The notes under the pieces were generated by a model, which saw only the letters and a list, made by a program, of their open reading frames with translations, ran no database searches and had not been told where the DNA came from. DNA of 64,000 nt from CADEEN01 sp040384625. GTDB lineage: Bacteria > Pseudomonadota > Gammaproteobacteria > Burkholderiales > Burkholderiaceae_C. Below are positions 6,967 to 14,324 of the stretch, one piece after another (position 1 is the stretch's first letter; every line of letters begins with the position of its first letter). The stretch lies in the NCBI GenBank assembly GCA_040384625.1, contig JAZKIW010000042.1, forward strand, positions 43,944-107,943. The letters run 5' to 3'. The translations under genes were made by a program, and so were the position numbers.

Positions 6967-9386
6967 GGTGCGCTCTCCTGGTGGGTCATCAGCCGCGCCG
7001 CGGCCACGGCGGCCTGGCCGAGCGACAGGCCGCCATCGTTGGCCGGTACCTGGCGGTGGGACAGCACGCGCAGCTCCAGTGCTGCCATGCGCATCAACAC
7101 CTGTTCGAGCAGCACCTTGTTCTGGAACACGCCACCGCTCAGCACAACCGCCGAGAAGGCCTCGCCATCGTCGGCACGCCGGCGCGCCAGCTTGTCAATC
7201 ATGCGCACGATCGTGATGGCGAGACCTTTGTGGAAGCGCGCCGCGATCACCGGCGCCGGCGTTTTCAGGATGAGGTCGCCGAGCAAGGCCTCCCACATTG
7301 CCAGTGGCTCGATGTACGGCAGGCCACTCGGCTTGAGGCGGGGGATGGCGAACGGGTAGGCCAGTTCATCGGGCTCGTCGTCGAGCGTGCGGCGATCGAC
7401 CTGGGCCTCGAACTCGATCGCCGCCTGCCCCTCGTACAGGTTTTGCTCGCGGCACAGGCCGGCGGCCGCGGCGACGGCATCGAACAGGCGGCCGCAGGAA
7501 CTGGCCCGCGGGCTGTTGACGCCGCCGGCGATCATGCCGTCGAGCAGCTCGCGCGGTTTGCCGGCAAGGAAGGCGTGCAATTCGAGCTCTGCGTAGTTCA
7601 TCGCGAAGCGCGCCCAGCCCATCTCGGCCATCAGGTGGGCGTAGGTGCAGCGCCAGGGCTCGTGCATCGACTGCTCGCCGCCAGGCATTGCCACCGGCTT
7701 GAACGTGCCTAGGCGGGTGGCTGCGGCGTAGCCGGCGGCCAGGAACTCGCCGCCCCAGAGTTCGCCGCCTTCGCCGTAGCCAAGGCCGTCGAGCACGACG
7801 CCGAGCACGGGCGGGGCCGACAGCGGCACGCCGTTCTCGGCCATGCAGGCCGCGACATGCGCATGGTGGTGCTGTACGCCGATCAGCGGCAGGGACTGGC
7901 ACGCCGCCAGGTCGTGACCGAGCTTGGACGACAGGTATTCGGGGTGCACGTCGATCGCGATCCCCTGCGGCGTGTGGGCGAACAAGTGCTGGTAGGCGGC
8001 CAGCGAGGCGCGGCAATCGGCAAAGGTCGGCGCATTCTCCAGGTCGCCCATGTGGTGCGAGAGCGTGGCCCGGCCGTGGGCCAGAAGGCAGAAGCTGTTC
8101 TTCAGCTCGCCCCCCAGGGCCAGCAGCGGCGGGGCATGCTCGAAGCCGGCGGGCAGGGCGATCGACGACGGCGCCAGGCCGCGCGCGCGGCGCAGTACGC
8201 GCGGTACGCCGTCGACGACACGCTGCAGCGAGTCATCGACGCGGCGCGCAATGTCGCGGTCGTGCATCAGGAACCAGCCGGCGATGGCGCCCAGGCGTGT
8301 GCGCGCTTCGTCGTTGGCGATGCACTGCGGCTCGTCGGCCAGGTTGCCGCTGGTCAGCACGATCGGGCGCTCCATGCGCTTGAGGATCAGGTGGTGTAAG
8401 GCGGTACCGGGCAGCATCATGCCCAGGGTCTGCAAGCCGGGCGCCACGCTGGCGGCGATGCCCGATCCGGCGCGCGCGTCGAGGATCACGATCGGCGCTG
8501 CGCTGCCGTTCAGCAGCACCTCCTCGGCGGCCGCCACATCGGCATGCCGACGCACGATCGCCATGTCGCGCGCCATCAGCGCGAAGGGCTTGCGCTCGCG
8601 CCGCTTGCGCGCCCGCAGCTGGGCCACCGCGCCTTCGTTGCAGGCGTCGCAGGCGAGCTGGAAGCCACCCAGGCCCTTGATGGCGACGATCTCGCCACGC
8701 TGCAGCAGCGAGCACACGGCGTCGACCGCGTCCAGGGTGGTCATGGCATCGATGGCGATCGGCCGGCCGTCGCTGCGTTCGAGCCAGGCCTTCGGGCCGC
8801 AGGCATGGCAGGCGATCGGCTGGGCATGGAAGCGGCGGTCGGCCGGGTCACGGTACTCGGCGGTGCAGGCGGCGCACATCGCAAAGCTGCGCATCGTCGT
8901 CGTGCCGCGGTCATAAGGAATCGCTTCAGTGATCGACAGGCGCGGGCCGCAATGGGTGCAATTGGTGAAGGGGTAGCGGAAGCGACGCGCGAACGGGTCC
9001 AGCGCTTCGCGCACGCATTCGGGGCAGGTCGCAGCGTCGGGCGCCACGCCGGTCTGCACCGACAGGCCGCCGCGGCTGGCGACGATCTCGAACGCTGCGT
9101 CCGGCGGCAGCAGCGCCGCGCCTGCGCGCTCGACCTGCTCGATGCGGGCCAGTGGCGGCGCCTCCGTGCCGAGTGCGCGCACGAAGGCCTCGACACCATC
9201 GGCGGCGCCGCAGACATGGATGCTGACGCCGCACCCATCGTTGGCGACCCAGCCGCGCAGGCCGTGCCGGTGCGCCAGGCGCCAGACCGTCGGGCGGAAG
9301 CCGACACCTTGCACCAGGCCGTGCACGCGGATCAGCTCCGCGCGCTCGAAGCTCGCGGCGACACGCGGTTCGGCGACAACGATCAC
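6942..9386 (-). CDS. hypF: Carbamoyltransferase HypF
   Basis: A protein of about 814 aa making the carbamoyl adenylate from carbamoyl phosphate and passing the carbamoyl group to HypE. In order: acylphosphatase domain (about residues 17-100, 'VHGLVQGVGFRPTVWRLA'), two zinc fingers ('CPECVREAL'...'CTHCGP' and 'CAACTAEY'...'CHACGP'), a YrdC-like domain ('EIVAIKGLGGFQLACDA', 'RKRRERKPFALMARD') and a Kae1-like domain ('GVQHHHAHVAACMAENG', 'GYGEGGELWGGEFL'). I chose a GTG start at 9384-9386, which overlaps the stop of the NHL gene as GTGA; an upstream in-frame start near 9464 would lie deep in that gene. Confidence 0.95.
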   Translation of the reverse strand: MIVVAEPRVAASFERAELIRVHGLVQGVGFRPTVWRLAHRHGLRGWVANDGCGVSIHVCGAADGVEAFVRALGTEAPPLARIEQVERAGAALLPPDAAFEIVASRGGLSVQTGVAPDAATCPECVREALDPFARRFRYPFTNCTHCGPRLSITEAIPYDRGTTTMRSFAMCAACTAEYRDPADRRFHAQPIACHACGPKAWLERSDGRPIAIDAMTTLDAVDAVCSLLQRGEIVAIKGLGGFQLACDACNEGAVAQLRARKRRERKPFALMARDMAIVRRHADVAAAEEVLLNGSAAPIVILDARAGSGIAASVAPGLQTLGMMLPGTALHHLILKRMERPIVLTSGNLADEPQCIANDEARTRLGAIAGWFLMHDRDIARRVDDSLQRVVDGVPRVLRRARGLAPSSIALPAGFEHAPPLLALGGELKNSFCLLAHGRATLSHHMGDLENAPTFADCRASLAAYQHLFAHTPQGIAIDVHPEYLSSKLGHDLAACQSLPLIGVQHHHAHVAACMAENGVPLSAPPVLGVVLDGLGYGEGGELWGGEFLAAGYAAATRLGTFKPVAMPGGEQSMHEPWRCTYAHLMAEMGWARFAMNYAELELHAFLAGKPRELLDGMIAGGVNSPRASSCGRLFDAVAAAAGLCREQNLYEGQAAIEFEAQVDRRTLDDEPDELAYPFAIPRLKPSGLPYIEPLAMWEALLGDLILKTPAPVIAARFHKGLAITIVRMIDKLARRRADDGEAFSAVVLSGGVFQNKVLLEQVLMRMAALELRVLSHRQVPANDGGLSLGQAAVAAARLMTHQESAPCASASPV

Positions 9387-10609
9387 GATGCCAGTCCGGC
9401 GGCCAGGCGCCACAACAGCACCCGGTTGTTGCCCGAGTCGGCGATCACCGCTGTGTCGCCGCACACCGCCACCCCGTAGGGCCAGCAGACGCTGTCGCGC
9501 GCCGGCAGTTGCCAGCGGTTGTCGCCCTTGGCGCGGAAGTCGGGCTGGGCGGCGAGCGTGCGCGCCGGAGCGCCGGTGCGACAGTCATCAACATGCCAGC
9601 CGAGCAGGCGCGAGTTGGCGGTGTCGGCCACCAGCAGCCAGTCTCCGACCGCGGCCATGCCGTAGGGCATGTTCAGGCTCGCCGCATTGGGCCAGTAGAG
9701 CGACTGGTTGTTGTCGACCTTGGCGAAGCCGGACTGGCCGAGCACCCAGTCGCAGGGCGCGCCGTTGTCGGCCGGGATACCGTCCCAGACCATCACCCGG
9801 TTGTTGCCGGCATCGGCGACGCAAAGTCGCCCGCGCCAGATCGCCACCGCGTGCGGCCAGCGCAGGCTGGCCGGGCCCGGATCGCCGCCGCCGTTCTCGT
9901 CGCGGCAAGCGAAGTCGCGTTGGCCGAGCACGAGGTCCGCGGGCTGGCCGTTGCAGCTCGGCAGCCCCTGCCACATCAGGACCCGGCGGTTGCCGCTGTC
10001 GGCGACCCAAAGCCTCGCGCCGTCCCAGTGGACGCCGTAGGGCCAGAACAGCGTCGCGGCAGTGGGCGCGGCTGCGCCGCGGTTGGACCCGGCGGAGGCG
10101 AAGTCGCTTTGGCCGAGCACGATGTCGGCGGGCACCTGGGCGTCCCGCGGTGCTCGCCACCAGATCAGCACGCGGTGATTCCAGGCATCAGCCACCGCCA
10201 GGCCGGCGTCGCCGCAGGCGGCGATGCCGGTCGGCACATTGAGCGTCGAGGCCGATACCTCGCCTTTGGCGTTACGTCCCTCGCGGTCGAAGGTGGGTTG
10301 GCCCATCACCCAGTCGGCCGCTTGCAGGTCGTGCGTGGGTCGGGCGGCCCAGCCCAGCAGGCGGTGATGGCCGGTATCGCAGACCCACAGCGGCCCTTCA
10401 TCGCCGAGCAGGCAGGCGCCGCGCGGCCCGAACAGCGCCGACGCACTCGGCTGCACCGGCGCCGAGAGCCCATGCTCCCCCGCGGTAGCGCCCAGGCAGG
10501 CCAGCGGGCCAGCCCGGTTGAGCAGCGGCAGCGCGGCCGGCGCATCCGAAGCTTCTTGCAGCCTGAGCGTGGAGCCGAGGCTGACGCGGATCGCGGTGGC
10601 GCTGCTCAT
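9383..10609 (-). CDS. Cytoplasmic NHL-repeat beta-propeller protein of the hydrogenase locus
   Basis: A 408-aa protein built of six repeats ending in a D-x-x-N/H-x-R motif: 'VCDTGHHRLLGW' (76-87), 'VADAWNHRVLIW' (139-150), 'VADSGNRRVLMW' (202-213), 'VADAGNNRVMVW' (264-275), 'VADTANSRLLGW' (327-338) and 'IADSGNNRVLLW' (389-400). Each is preceded by a 'VLGQ/MGQ-x-x-F' segment. This predicts a six-bladed NHL propeller. No signal peptide or membrane span is visible, so it is cytoplasmic. Propellers of this type are linked to group 1h hydrogenase operons (memory); a scaffold or docking role is inferred. ATG is 5 bp after the NifU-Rieske stop. Confidence 0.85.
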   Translation of the reverse strand: MSSATAIRVSLGSTLRLQEASDAPAALPLLNRAGPLACLGATAGEHGLSAPVQPSASALFGPRGACLLGDEGPLWVCDTGHHRLLGWAARPTHDLQAADWVMGQPTFDREGRNAKGEVSASTLNVPTGIAACGDAGLAVADAWNHRVLIWWRAPRDAQVPADIVLGQSDFASAGSNRGAAAPTAATLFWPYGVHWDGARLWVADSGNRRVLMWQGLPSCNGQPADLVLGQRDFACRDENGGGDPGPASLRWPHAVAIWRGRLCVADAGNNRVMVWDGIPADNGAPCDWVLGQSGFAKVDNNQSLYWPNAASLNMPYGMAAVGDWLLVADTANSRLLGWHVDDCRTGAPARTLAAQPDFRAKGDNRWQLPARDSVCWPYGVAVCGDTAVIADSGNNRVLLWRLAAGLAS

Positions 10610-10614
10610 GGCCT

Positions 10615-11526
10615 TCAGCGCTCCAGGCGCACCTGCACGCGCTCGCCGAGCACGCGCACTGCGTGCACCTTGAGCTGAACCTCGGGCGCGGTCAGGCACT
10701 CGCCGGTTTCGAGCAGGTACTTGAAGCCGTGGTACGAACAGGTGATCACGCCCGCGTCGACCTCACCCATCTCCAGCGGCATGCCCAGGTGGGCACAGCT
10801 GTTGTCGAAGCAGCTGATGCGGCTGCCCAGCCGGGACAGCAGCACCGAGCGCTGCTCGACCAAGCGAGCCGTGACGCCGCCCTCCGCGATGTCCTCGACC
10901 CCGCCGACATCGACCCAGCCGTTGGCGGCGTGCAAGGCGAACGGGCTGATGAAATGCACCACCTGGTCGCCGCCCGGCTTGGGGGCGGAGGCCGCCTCCG
11001 GCGCGCCGCGGCTGACCTGGACGATGTGGACGATCTCCGGGCAATGGCTGCGGATTGCCTTCTCGACGCCCTCGGTCAAGGTCTGGCTCGACGCCGGGCA
11101 GCCGTGGCAGGAGCCGAGCAGGCGCACTTCGACCGTGTCTGGTGGCTTGATGGCGACCAACTCGACATTGCCGGAGTGCTCGGCCATGAACGGGCGGACC
11201 TCGTCGAGCGCTCGTTCGACACGGTCGCGCAACGGCTCCTTTACCAGGCCGTGGAAGCGCAGCACCGCATACACCAGTGGGTCGCCCAGGGCCTCGCGCA
11301 GGCGCGCGCCTGCGGCGGGGTCATCCTTCAATGCGCGGATCAGGCGGCGCAGGGCTTCCTTGTTCAGGTCCTCGATCGCCGACTTGAGCGCCTGCACCGT
11401 CAGCGCCGGCCCGGGTTCCCAGCCGGCGACGATGCCTTCGAGCTGGGCGATGGCCTGCACGCGCCGCTCCAGTTCGGCGGCGTCGTCGTCGGCCAGCGTC
11501 AGCGGGTGGGGTAGAGCGGCGTTCAT
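10615..11526 (-). CDS. NifU C-terminal domain - Rieske ferredoxin fusion protein
   Basis: A 303-aa fusion. Residues about 100-165 are a NifU-type Fe-S domain with 'GSCHGCPASSQTLTEGVEKAI' (CxxC). Residues about 190-303 are a Rieske domain: 'CFDNSCAHLGMPL' supplies the C-x-H pair and 'ITCSYHGFKY' the C-x-x-H pair of a [2Fe-2S] cluster. An N-terminal helical region (1-95) is unassigned. No signal peptide. In mycobacteria a predicted Fe-S protein coded beside the group 1h hydrogenase (HhyE) is needed for its activity (memory). The likely role is electron relay from the hydrogenase towards the quinone pool. One base separates it from the upstream membrane gene. Confidence 0.9.
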   Translation of the reverse strand: MNAALPHPLTLADDDAAELERRVQAIAQLEGIVAGWEPGPALTVQALKSAIEDLNKEALRRLIRALKDDPAAGARLREALGDPLVYAVLRFHGLVKEPLRDRVERALDEVRPFMAEHSGNVELVAIKPPDTVEVRLLGSCHGCPASSQTLTEGVEKAIRSHCPEIVHIVQVSRGAPEAASAPKPGGDQVVHFISPFALHAANGWVDVGGVEDIAEGGVTARLVEQRSVLLSRLGSRISCFDNSCAHLGMPLEMGEVDAGVITCSYHGFKYLLETGECLTAPEVQLKVHAVRVLGERVQVRLER

Positions 11527-11527
11527 C

Positions 11528-11752
11528 TCAGTTGTACTTGAGGTGGCGGAACAGGTAGGGCTGGAGGGCGCCGCCGCTCAGCGATGCCAGCAGCACGGCC
11601 AGCCACAGCGGCGCACCCAGCTTGGCCAGCAGCACCAGGACAAGTGCGGTGGCGACGACGCCGATGGCCCATTGGCGCAGCACCATGCGCGGTTCGCGGA
11701 AAAGCTTGCCCTTCAGGAACAGGCGCAGCGAATTGGTGAACATGTCCCACAT
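11528..11752 (-). CDS. Small membrane protein of the hydrogenase locus
   Basis: A 74-aa protein. Residues 1-28 are a basic, amphipathic N-terminal part ('LFLKGKLFREPRMVLRQW'), followed by one long or two closely spaced hydrophobic segments ('AIGVVATALVLVLLAKLG' and 'LWLAVLLASLSGG') and a short polar tail. I do not recognise a named family. It lies between the NifU-Rieske gene (one base away) and another small membrane gene. A plausible role, inferred from position, is anchoring the cytoplasmic hydrogenase/Fe-S complex to the membrane. Confidence 0.75.
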   Translation of the reverse strand: MWDMFTNSLRLFLKGKLFREPRMVLRQWAIGVVATALVLVLLAKLGAPLWLAVLLASLSGGALQPYLFRHLKYN

Positions 11753-11761
11753 CGCAAGGCC

Positions 11762-11992
11762 TCAGGTCGACGCCAGCACGAGCAGGGCGACGGCGACCGC
11801 GGGCACCGCGGCGGTCGGCCCGAACATCGCGCCCATCATCGCGGCGAGCTCATTGCCGAGATCCTTGCCAGCCAGCCTGACGCCGGCGATGGCGCCGCCG
11901 ACGACGGCCAGCACGAAGGCGATGGCCAGCCACAGCAGGCCGGAGGCCCATCCGATGTGGCCGCCGCCGAGTTGAGCAAACAGTCCCTGCAT
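11762..11992 (-). CDS. Small two-helix membrane protein of the hydrogenase locus
   Basis: A 76-aa protein with two predicted membrane helices: 'GLLWLAIAFVLAVVGGAIAG' (about 18-37) and 'MFGPTAAVPAVAVALLVLAST' (about 56-76), joined by a polar loop 'VRLAGKDLGNELAA'. The glycine-rich N-terminus 'LFAQLGGGHIGWASG' probably faces the other side. Start ATG at 11990-11992 was preferred to longer in-frame options because those would run through the TPR gene and lack family-like sequence. No named domain. It is paired with the preceding membrane gene, 9 bp apart, and is 16 bp after the TPR gene. Confidence 0.75.
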   Translation of the reverse strand: MQGLFAQLGGGHIGWASGLLWLAIAFVLAVVGGAIAGVRLAGKDLGNELAAMMGAMFGPTAAVPAVAVALLVLAST

Positions 11993-12008
11993 TTGGCGAG
12001 CTCCCGGC

Positions 12009-13022
12009 TCAGGTTGGGGTGTGGAGGGTTCCATCGTCGCGGCCGTTCGGGCGCGGCAGCGCGGCAGCGCGCTCGCGCGAGATCTCGACCAAGGTCTCTT
12101 CGACCATCGCAGCGCTGCCGGTCTGGCGTGCCTGCAGGAAGAGCGCCAGCGCCTTCTCATACAGGGCGGCCGCACGGTCGAGGTTCCGGTCGGTTGCCGC
12201 GACCAGCGGGTCGTCGGGCAGGTTGCGCAGCACATTGGCCTTGTTGCACAAGGTGTTGGCGTATTCGAGCGGCGTGTCGCGCTCGTTGCGTACCTTCAAG
12301 GCCTCGTCGTAAGCGTCGAGCGCGCGCAGGTTGTTCTCAAGCGGGTGCCCCGACGCGGCGTACTGCAGTGCATTACCCAGGTTGTTCTGGATCATCGCGT
12401 ATTCGGTCGGGTGGTCGACCAGGTTGATGACCTTCAGCACCTCTTCGAAGGACTGCACCGCCAGCGCCTCCCGCATGCGCGCGCGCTCGTCGGTGAGCGG
12501 GATCGACAGATAGGCGATGGCCAGGTTGTTGTGCAGGATCGCGAACTCCTGCGCATGCGACTCACGAGTGAACACGCGCAGCGCGCGGTGGTAGCACTGC
12601 ACCGCATCGGTGATGCGTGCGACGCCGTGGCCAGTCAGCGACTGCAGCACCAGGCCCAGATTCATCTGCAATTCCGCGGCTTCCTCCGGCTTGCCCTTGG
12701 CTTCGAGCACTGGCCCGGCCTCCTCGTAGCAGGCGCGGGCCTTGTACAGGGCATCGGTGCCACCGTCGGGCAGGGCCTGCAGTGCGGTGCCCATGCGTGA
12801 GCGGATGCGGGCACCGAGCAAGGGCGCTGCCCAGGGGCACAGCGCCAGCGCGCGCTCGTAGAGCTCGACGGCCTGGTGCAACTGCTCAGGCGACTTCGGT
12901 TTGAGCTGCATGCCCATGGCGATTTCCATGAGCATCTCGGCCTTCTCCTCGGGGCTCGCCTCTTCTGTTTCGACGGCCTGAAGCGCAGCGTCGAACTGGG
13001 ACATCGCCAGGCTCTGGGCCAT
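12009..13022 (-). CDS. TPR-repeat protein of the hydrogenase locus
   Basis: A 337-aa all-helical protein. The pattern 'ELYERALALCPW', 'KARACYEEAGPVLEA', 'QCYHRALRVFTRE', 'EFAILHNNLAIAYLS', 'YAMIQNNLGNALQYA', 'ALDAYDEALKVRNE', 'YANTLCNKANVLRNL' and 'AALYEKALALFLQ' indicates about seven tetratricopeptide helical pairs across residues 45-310. The end (315-337) is charged and flexible. It has no signal peptide and no membrane helix. TPR proteins recur beside group 1h hydrogenases; a chaperone or scaffold role in assembly is inference. ATG at 13020-13022; an 82-bp gap precedes it, the longest inside this part of the operon. Confidence 0.85.
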   Translation of the reverse strand: MAQSLAMSQFDAALQAVETEEASPEEKAEMLMEIAMGMQLKPKSPEQLHQAVELYERALALCPWAAPLLGARIRSRMGTALQALPDGGTDALYKARACYEEAGPVLEAKGKPEEAAELQMNLGLVLQSLTGHGVARITDAVQCYHRALRVFTRESHAQEFAILHNNLAIAYLSIPLTDERARMREALAVQSFEEVLKVINLVDHPTEYAMIQNNLGNALQYAASGHPLENNLRALDAYDEALKVRNERDTPLEYANTLCNKANVLRNLPDDPLVAATDRNLDRAAALYEKALALFLQARQTGSAAMVEETLVEISRERAAALPRPNGRDDGTLHTPT

Positions 13023-13104
13023 CGTCGCGCCTCCGCAGATTCGGTTTCTCGCTGCAGTCTACGAACCGACCTCGGAGGTGGATAGCGTGTTTTCGCTCAG
13101 TAAA

Positions 13105-13446
13105 TCAAGTATGCAGTTTGAGGTCACGTTCGAGGCCGGTCAGAACCAGTGCGGCCGCCGCCTCGTCCCAGTGCATCGGCACGTGCCGTGGCGCGAAGGT
13201 TTCGCGGTAGCCGTGGTTGCGAAAGAACTCCTGGGCATGGATTACGCGGTCGCCCCGCGCATTGCGAACCTTGAGCAGCAGGCCGCCGCCCGACTCTCGC
13301 GTCAAGGGCAGGATCAGCAGCTGGCCGTCGCGATCGAGCAGGGCAACCGACTCGATGCCCGCCAGGTAACGCCCACAGGCTTCGCGGGAGAGGTGCAGGT
13401 TGCCCGCGGCCACACCCGCACTGGCCAGCGGGTCGAACTCAGTCAT
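13105..13446 (-). CDS. Hypothetical protein of the hydrogenase locus (113 aa)
   Basis: A 113-aa protein without a recognised domain. It is soluble (no signal or membrane segment), with the pattern 'LSREACGRYLAGIESVALLDRDGQLLILPLT' and 'GGLLLKVRNARGDRVIHAQEFFRNHGY' that suggests a small beta-rich fold. It overlaps the end of the maturation protease gene by eight bases (13439-13446) and is followed by an 82-bp gap, so it is translated with the protease. Its role in hydrogenase assembly is inferred only from this context. The start ATG at 13444-13446 is the only good candidate. Confidence 0.7.
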   Translation of the reverse strand: MTEFDPLASAGVAAGNLHLSREACGRYLAGIESVALLDRDGQLLILPLTRESGGGLLLKVRNARGDRVIHAQEFFRNHGYRETFAPRHVPMHWDEAAAALVLTGLERDLKLHT

Positions 13447-13912
13447 CGCGGTAGGCGTCGATCACCTGCGCCAGCTGGACGATGACCCGCTCTGCGGCCG
13501 CTCGCACCGGTGCGCTCAGTTCGAGGCCGAGGGCCAGGCTCTGCGCCTCGATCAGGAACACCGAGACATCGCTCGGGAACTGCTCGCGGAAGATCTTCCT
13601 GCCGGCGCTCAGGGCATGGTCCCAGCGAAAGTCGTGCAGGCTGAACGACGGCTCCCGCTCGCGCTGCAACTCCGCGCCGGGCACCTCGAAGATGGCGCCC
13701 GGCGGCGAGCCCGAGCTCGATGCGTCGACAATGATCAGGCGTCGGGCGCCGCGGGCCTGGAACATGACATCCATGCCGCCGGTGCCGGCGTCGAAGATGC
13801 GCACGTCGGTGCGCGCGTCTGCGGACTGCCGCCGCAGCAGGGATTGCGCGACGAACACGCCGACGCCGTCGTCTGACCGGTTCGAGTTGCCGCAACCGAT
13901 GACGGCGAGCAT
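13439..13912 (-). CDS. Hydrogenase maturation endopeptidase (HyaD/HybD family)
   Basis: A 157-aa M52-type protease that trims the C-terminus of the large subunit after nickel insertion. The nickel-sensing motif 'GCGNSNRSDDGVG' is at the N-terminus and matches GxGNxxxxDDGxG. 'DAGTGGMDVMF' supplies the second acidic residue and 'LIIVDASSSGSPPGAIF' the strand with the conserved 'D-A'. The usual final His is less clear in this branch; 'FSLHDFRWDHAL' has two candidates. ATG at 13910-13912. It is 20 bp after the Cys-rich small gene and its 3' end overlaps the 113-aa gene. Confidence 0.9.
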   Translation of the reverse strand: MLAVIGCGNSNRSDDGVGVFVAQSLLRRQSADARTDVRIFDAGTGGMDVMFQARGARRLIIVDASSSGSPPGAIFEVPGAELQREREPSFSLHDFRWDHALSAGRKIFREQFPSDVSVFLIEAQSLALGLELSAPVRAAAERVIVQLAQVIDAYRDD

Positions 13913-13932
13913 GGCGGCGCGGCCTCAGCGCG

Positions 13933-14247
13933 CTAGATGCGCCACAAACGGCACCACCAGTTCGGCTCGACGGGCACCGCCAGTTCGGGCAGGTCGCACC
14001 ACTTGCGATGCACCAGGTAGTACATGCACTCCTGGCAGCGCATCTGGTCTTCGCCGTAGGGCTTGTCGGTGAAGCCCGAGAGCACAAGCTTGGCTTCGAG
14101 GTCACCGGGTGGCAGGTCCTTGACGGCGGCCAGCAGGCTGCCGAACGCACGGTCGTCCTCGGGGAAGGGCTCGGTCTGCGTGACCAGCCCGTCCGCCAGG
14201 ATCTTCGCGATGCGGTCTCGCAGTACGGCTTCCTCGTCGCTGTGCAC
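13933..14247 (-). CDS. Cys-rich small protein downstream of the large subunit
   Basis: A 104-aa soluble protein. The C-terminal third has five cysteines: 'CQECMYYLVHRKWC' (residues 71-84) and 'EPNWWCRLWRI' at the end, a possible metal site. The N-terminal part is acidic and helical. I do not know a named family. The start is GTG at 14245-14247, because the only in-frame ATG lies in the large subunit gene far upstream, and a GGAG sequence sits at a suitable distance. The stretch between the large subunit stop and this start holds a stem-loop. Context suggests a role in large-subunit maturation. Confidence 0.7.
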   Translation of the reverse strand: MHSDEEAVLRDRIAKILADGLVTQTEPFPEDDRAFGSLLAAVKDLPPGDLEAKLVLSGFTDKPYGEDQMRCQECMYYLVHRKWCDLPELAVPVEPNWWCRLWRI

Positions 14248-14269
14248 GCCTCTTGCTCCGTTCGGGGCT

Positions 14270-14296
14270 GAGGGGGTGCTCGGGTTGCGCCCCCTC
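14270..14296 (-). other. Stem-loop between large subunit and downstream accessory genes
   Basis: The 77-bp gap after the large subunit stop (14325) contains a 7-bp perfect stem, gaggggg (14270-14276) with ccccctc (14290-14296) and a 13-nt loop. There is no T-run, so it is unlikely to be a full terminator. Such hairpins often stabilise upstream structural-gene mRNA or reduce read-through into maturation genes. That reading is inference. Confidence 0.5.
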
Positions 14297-14324
14297 CCTA
14301 TTCTGCAGTGTGCGCGCTGAGGCT

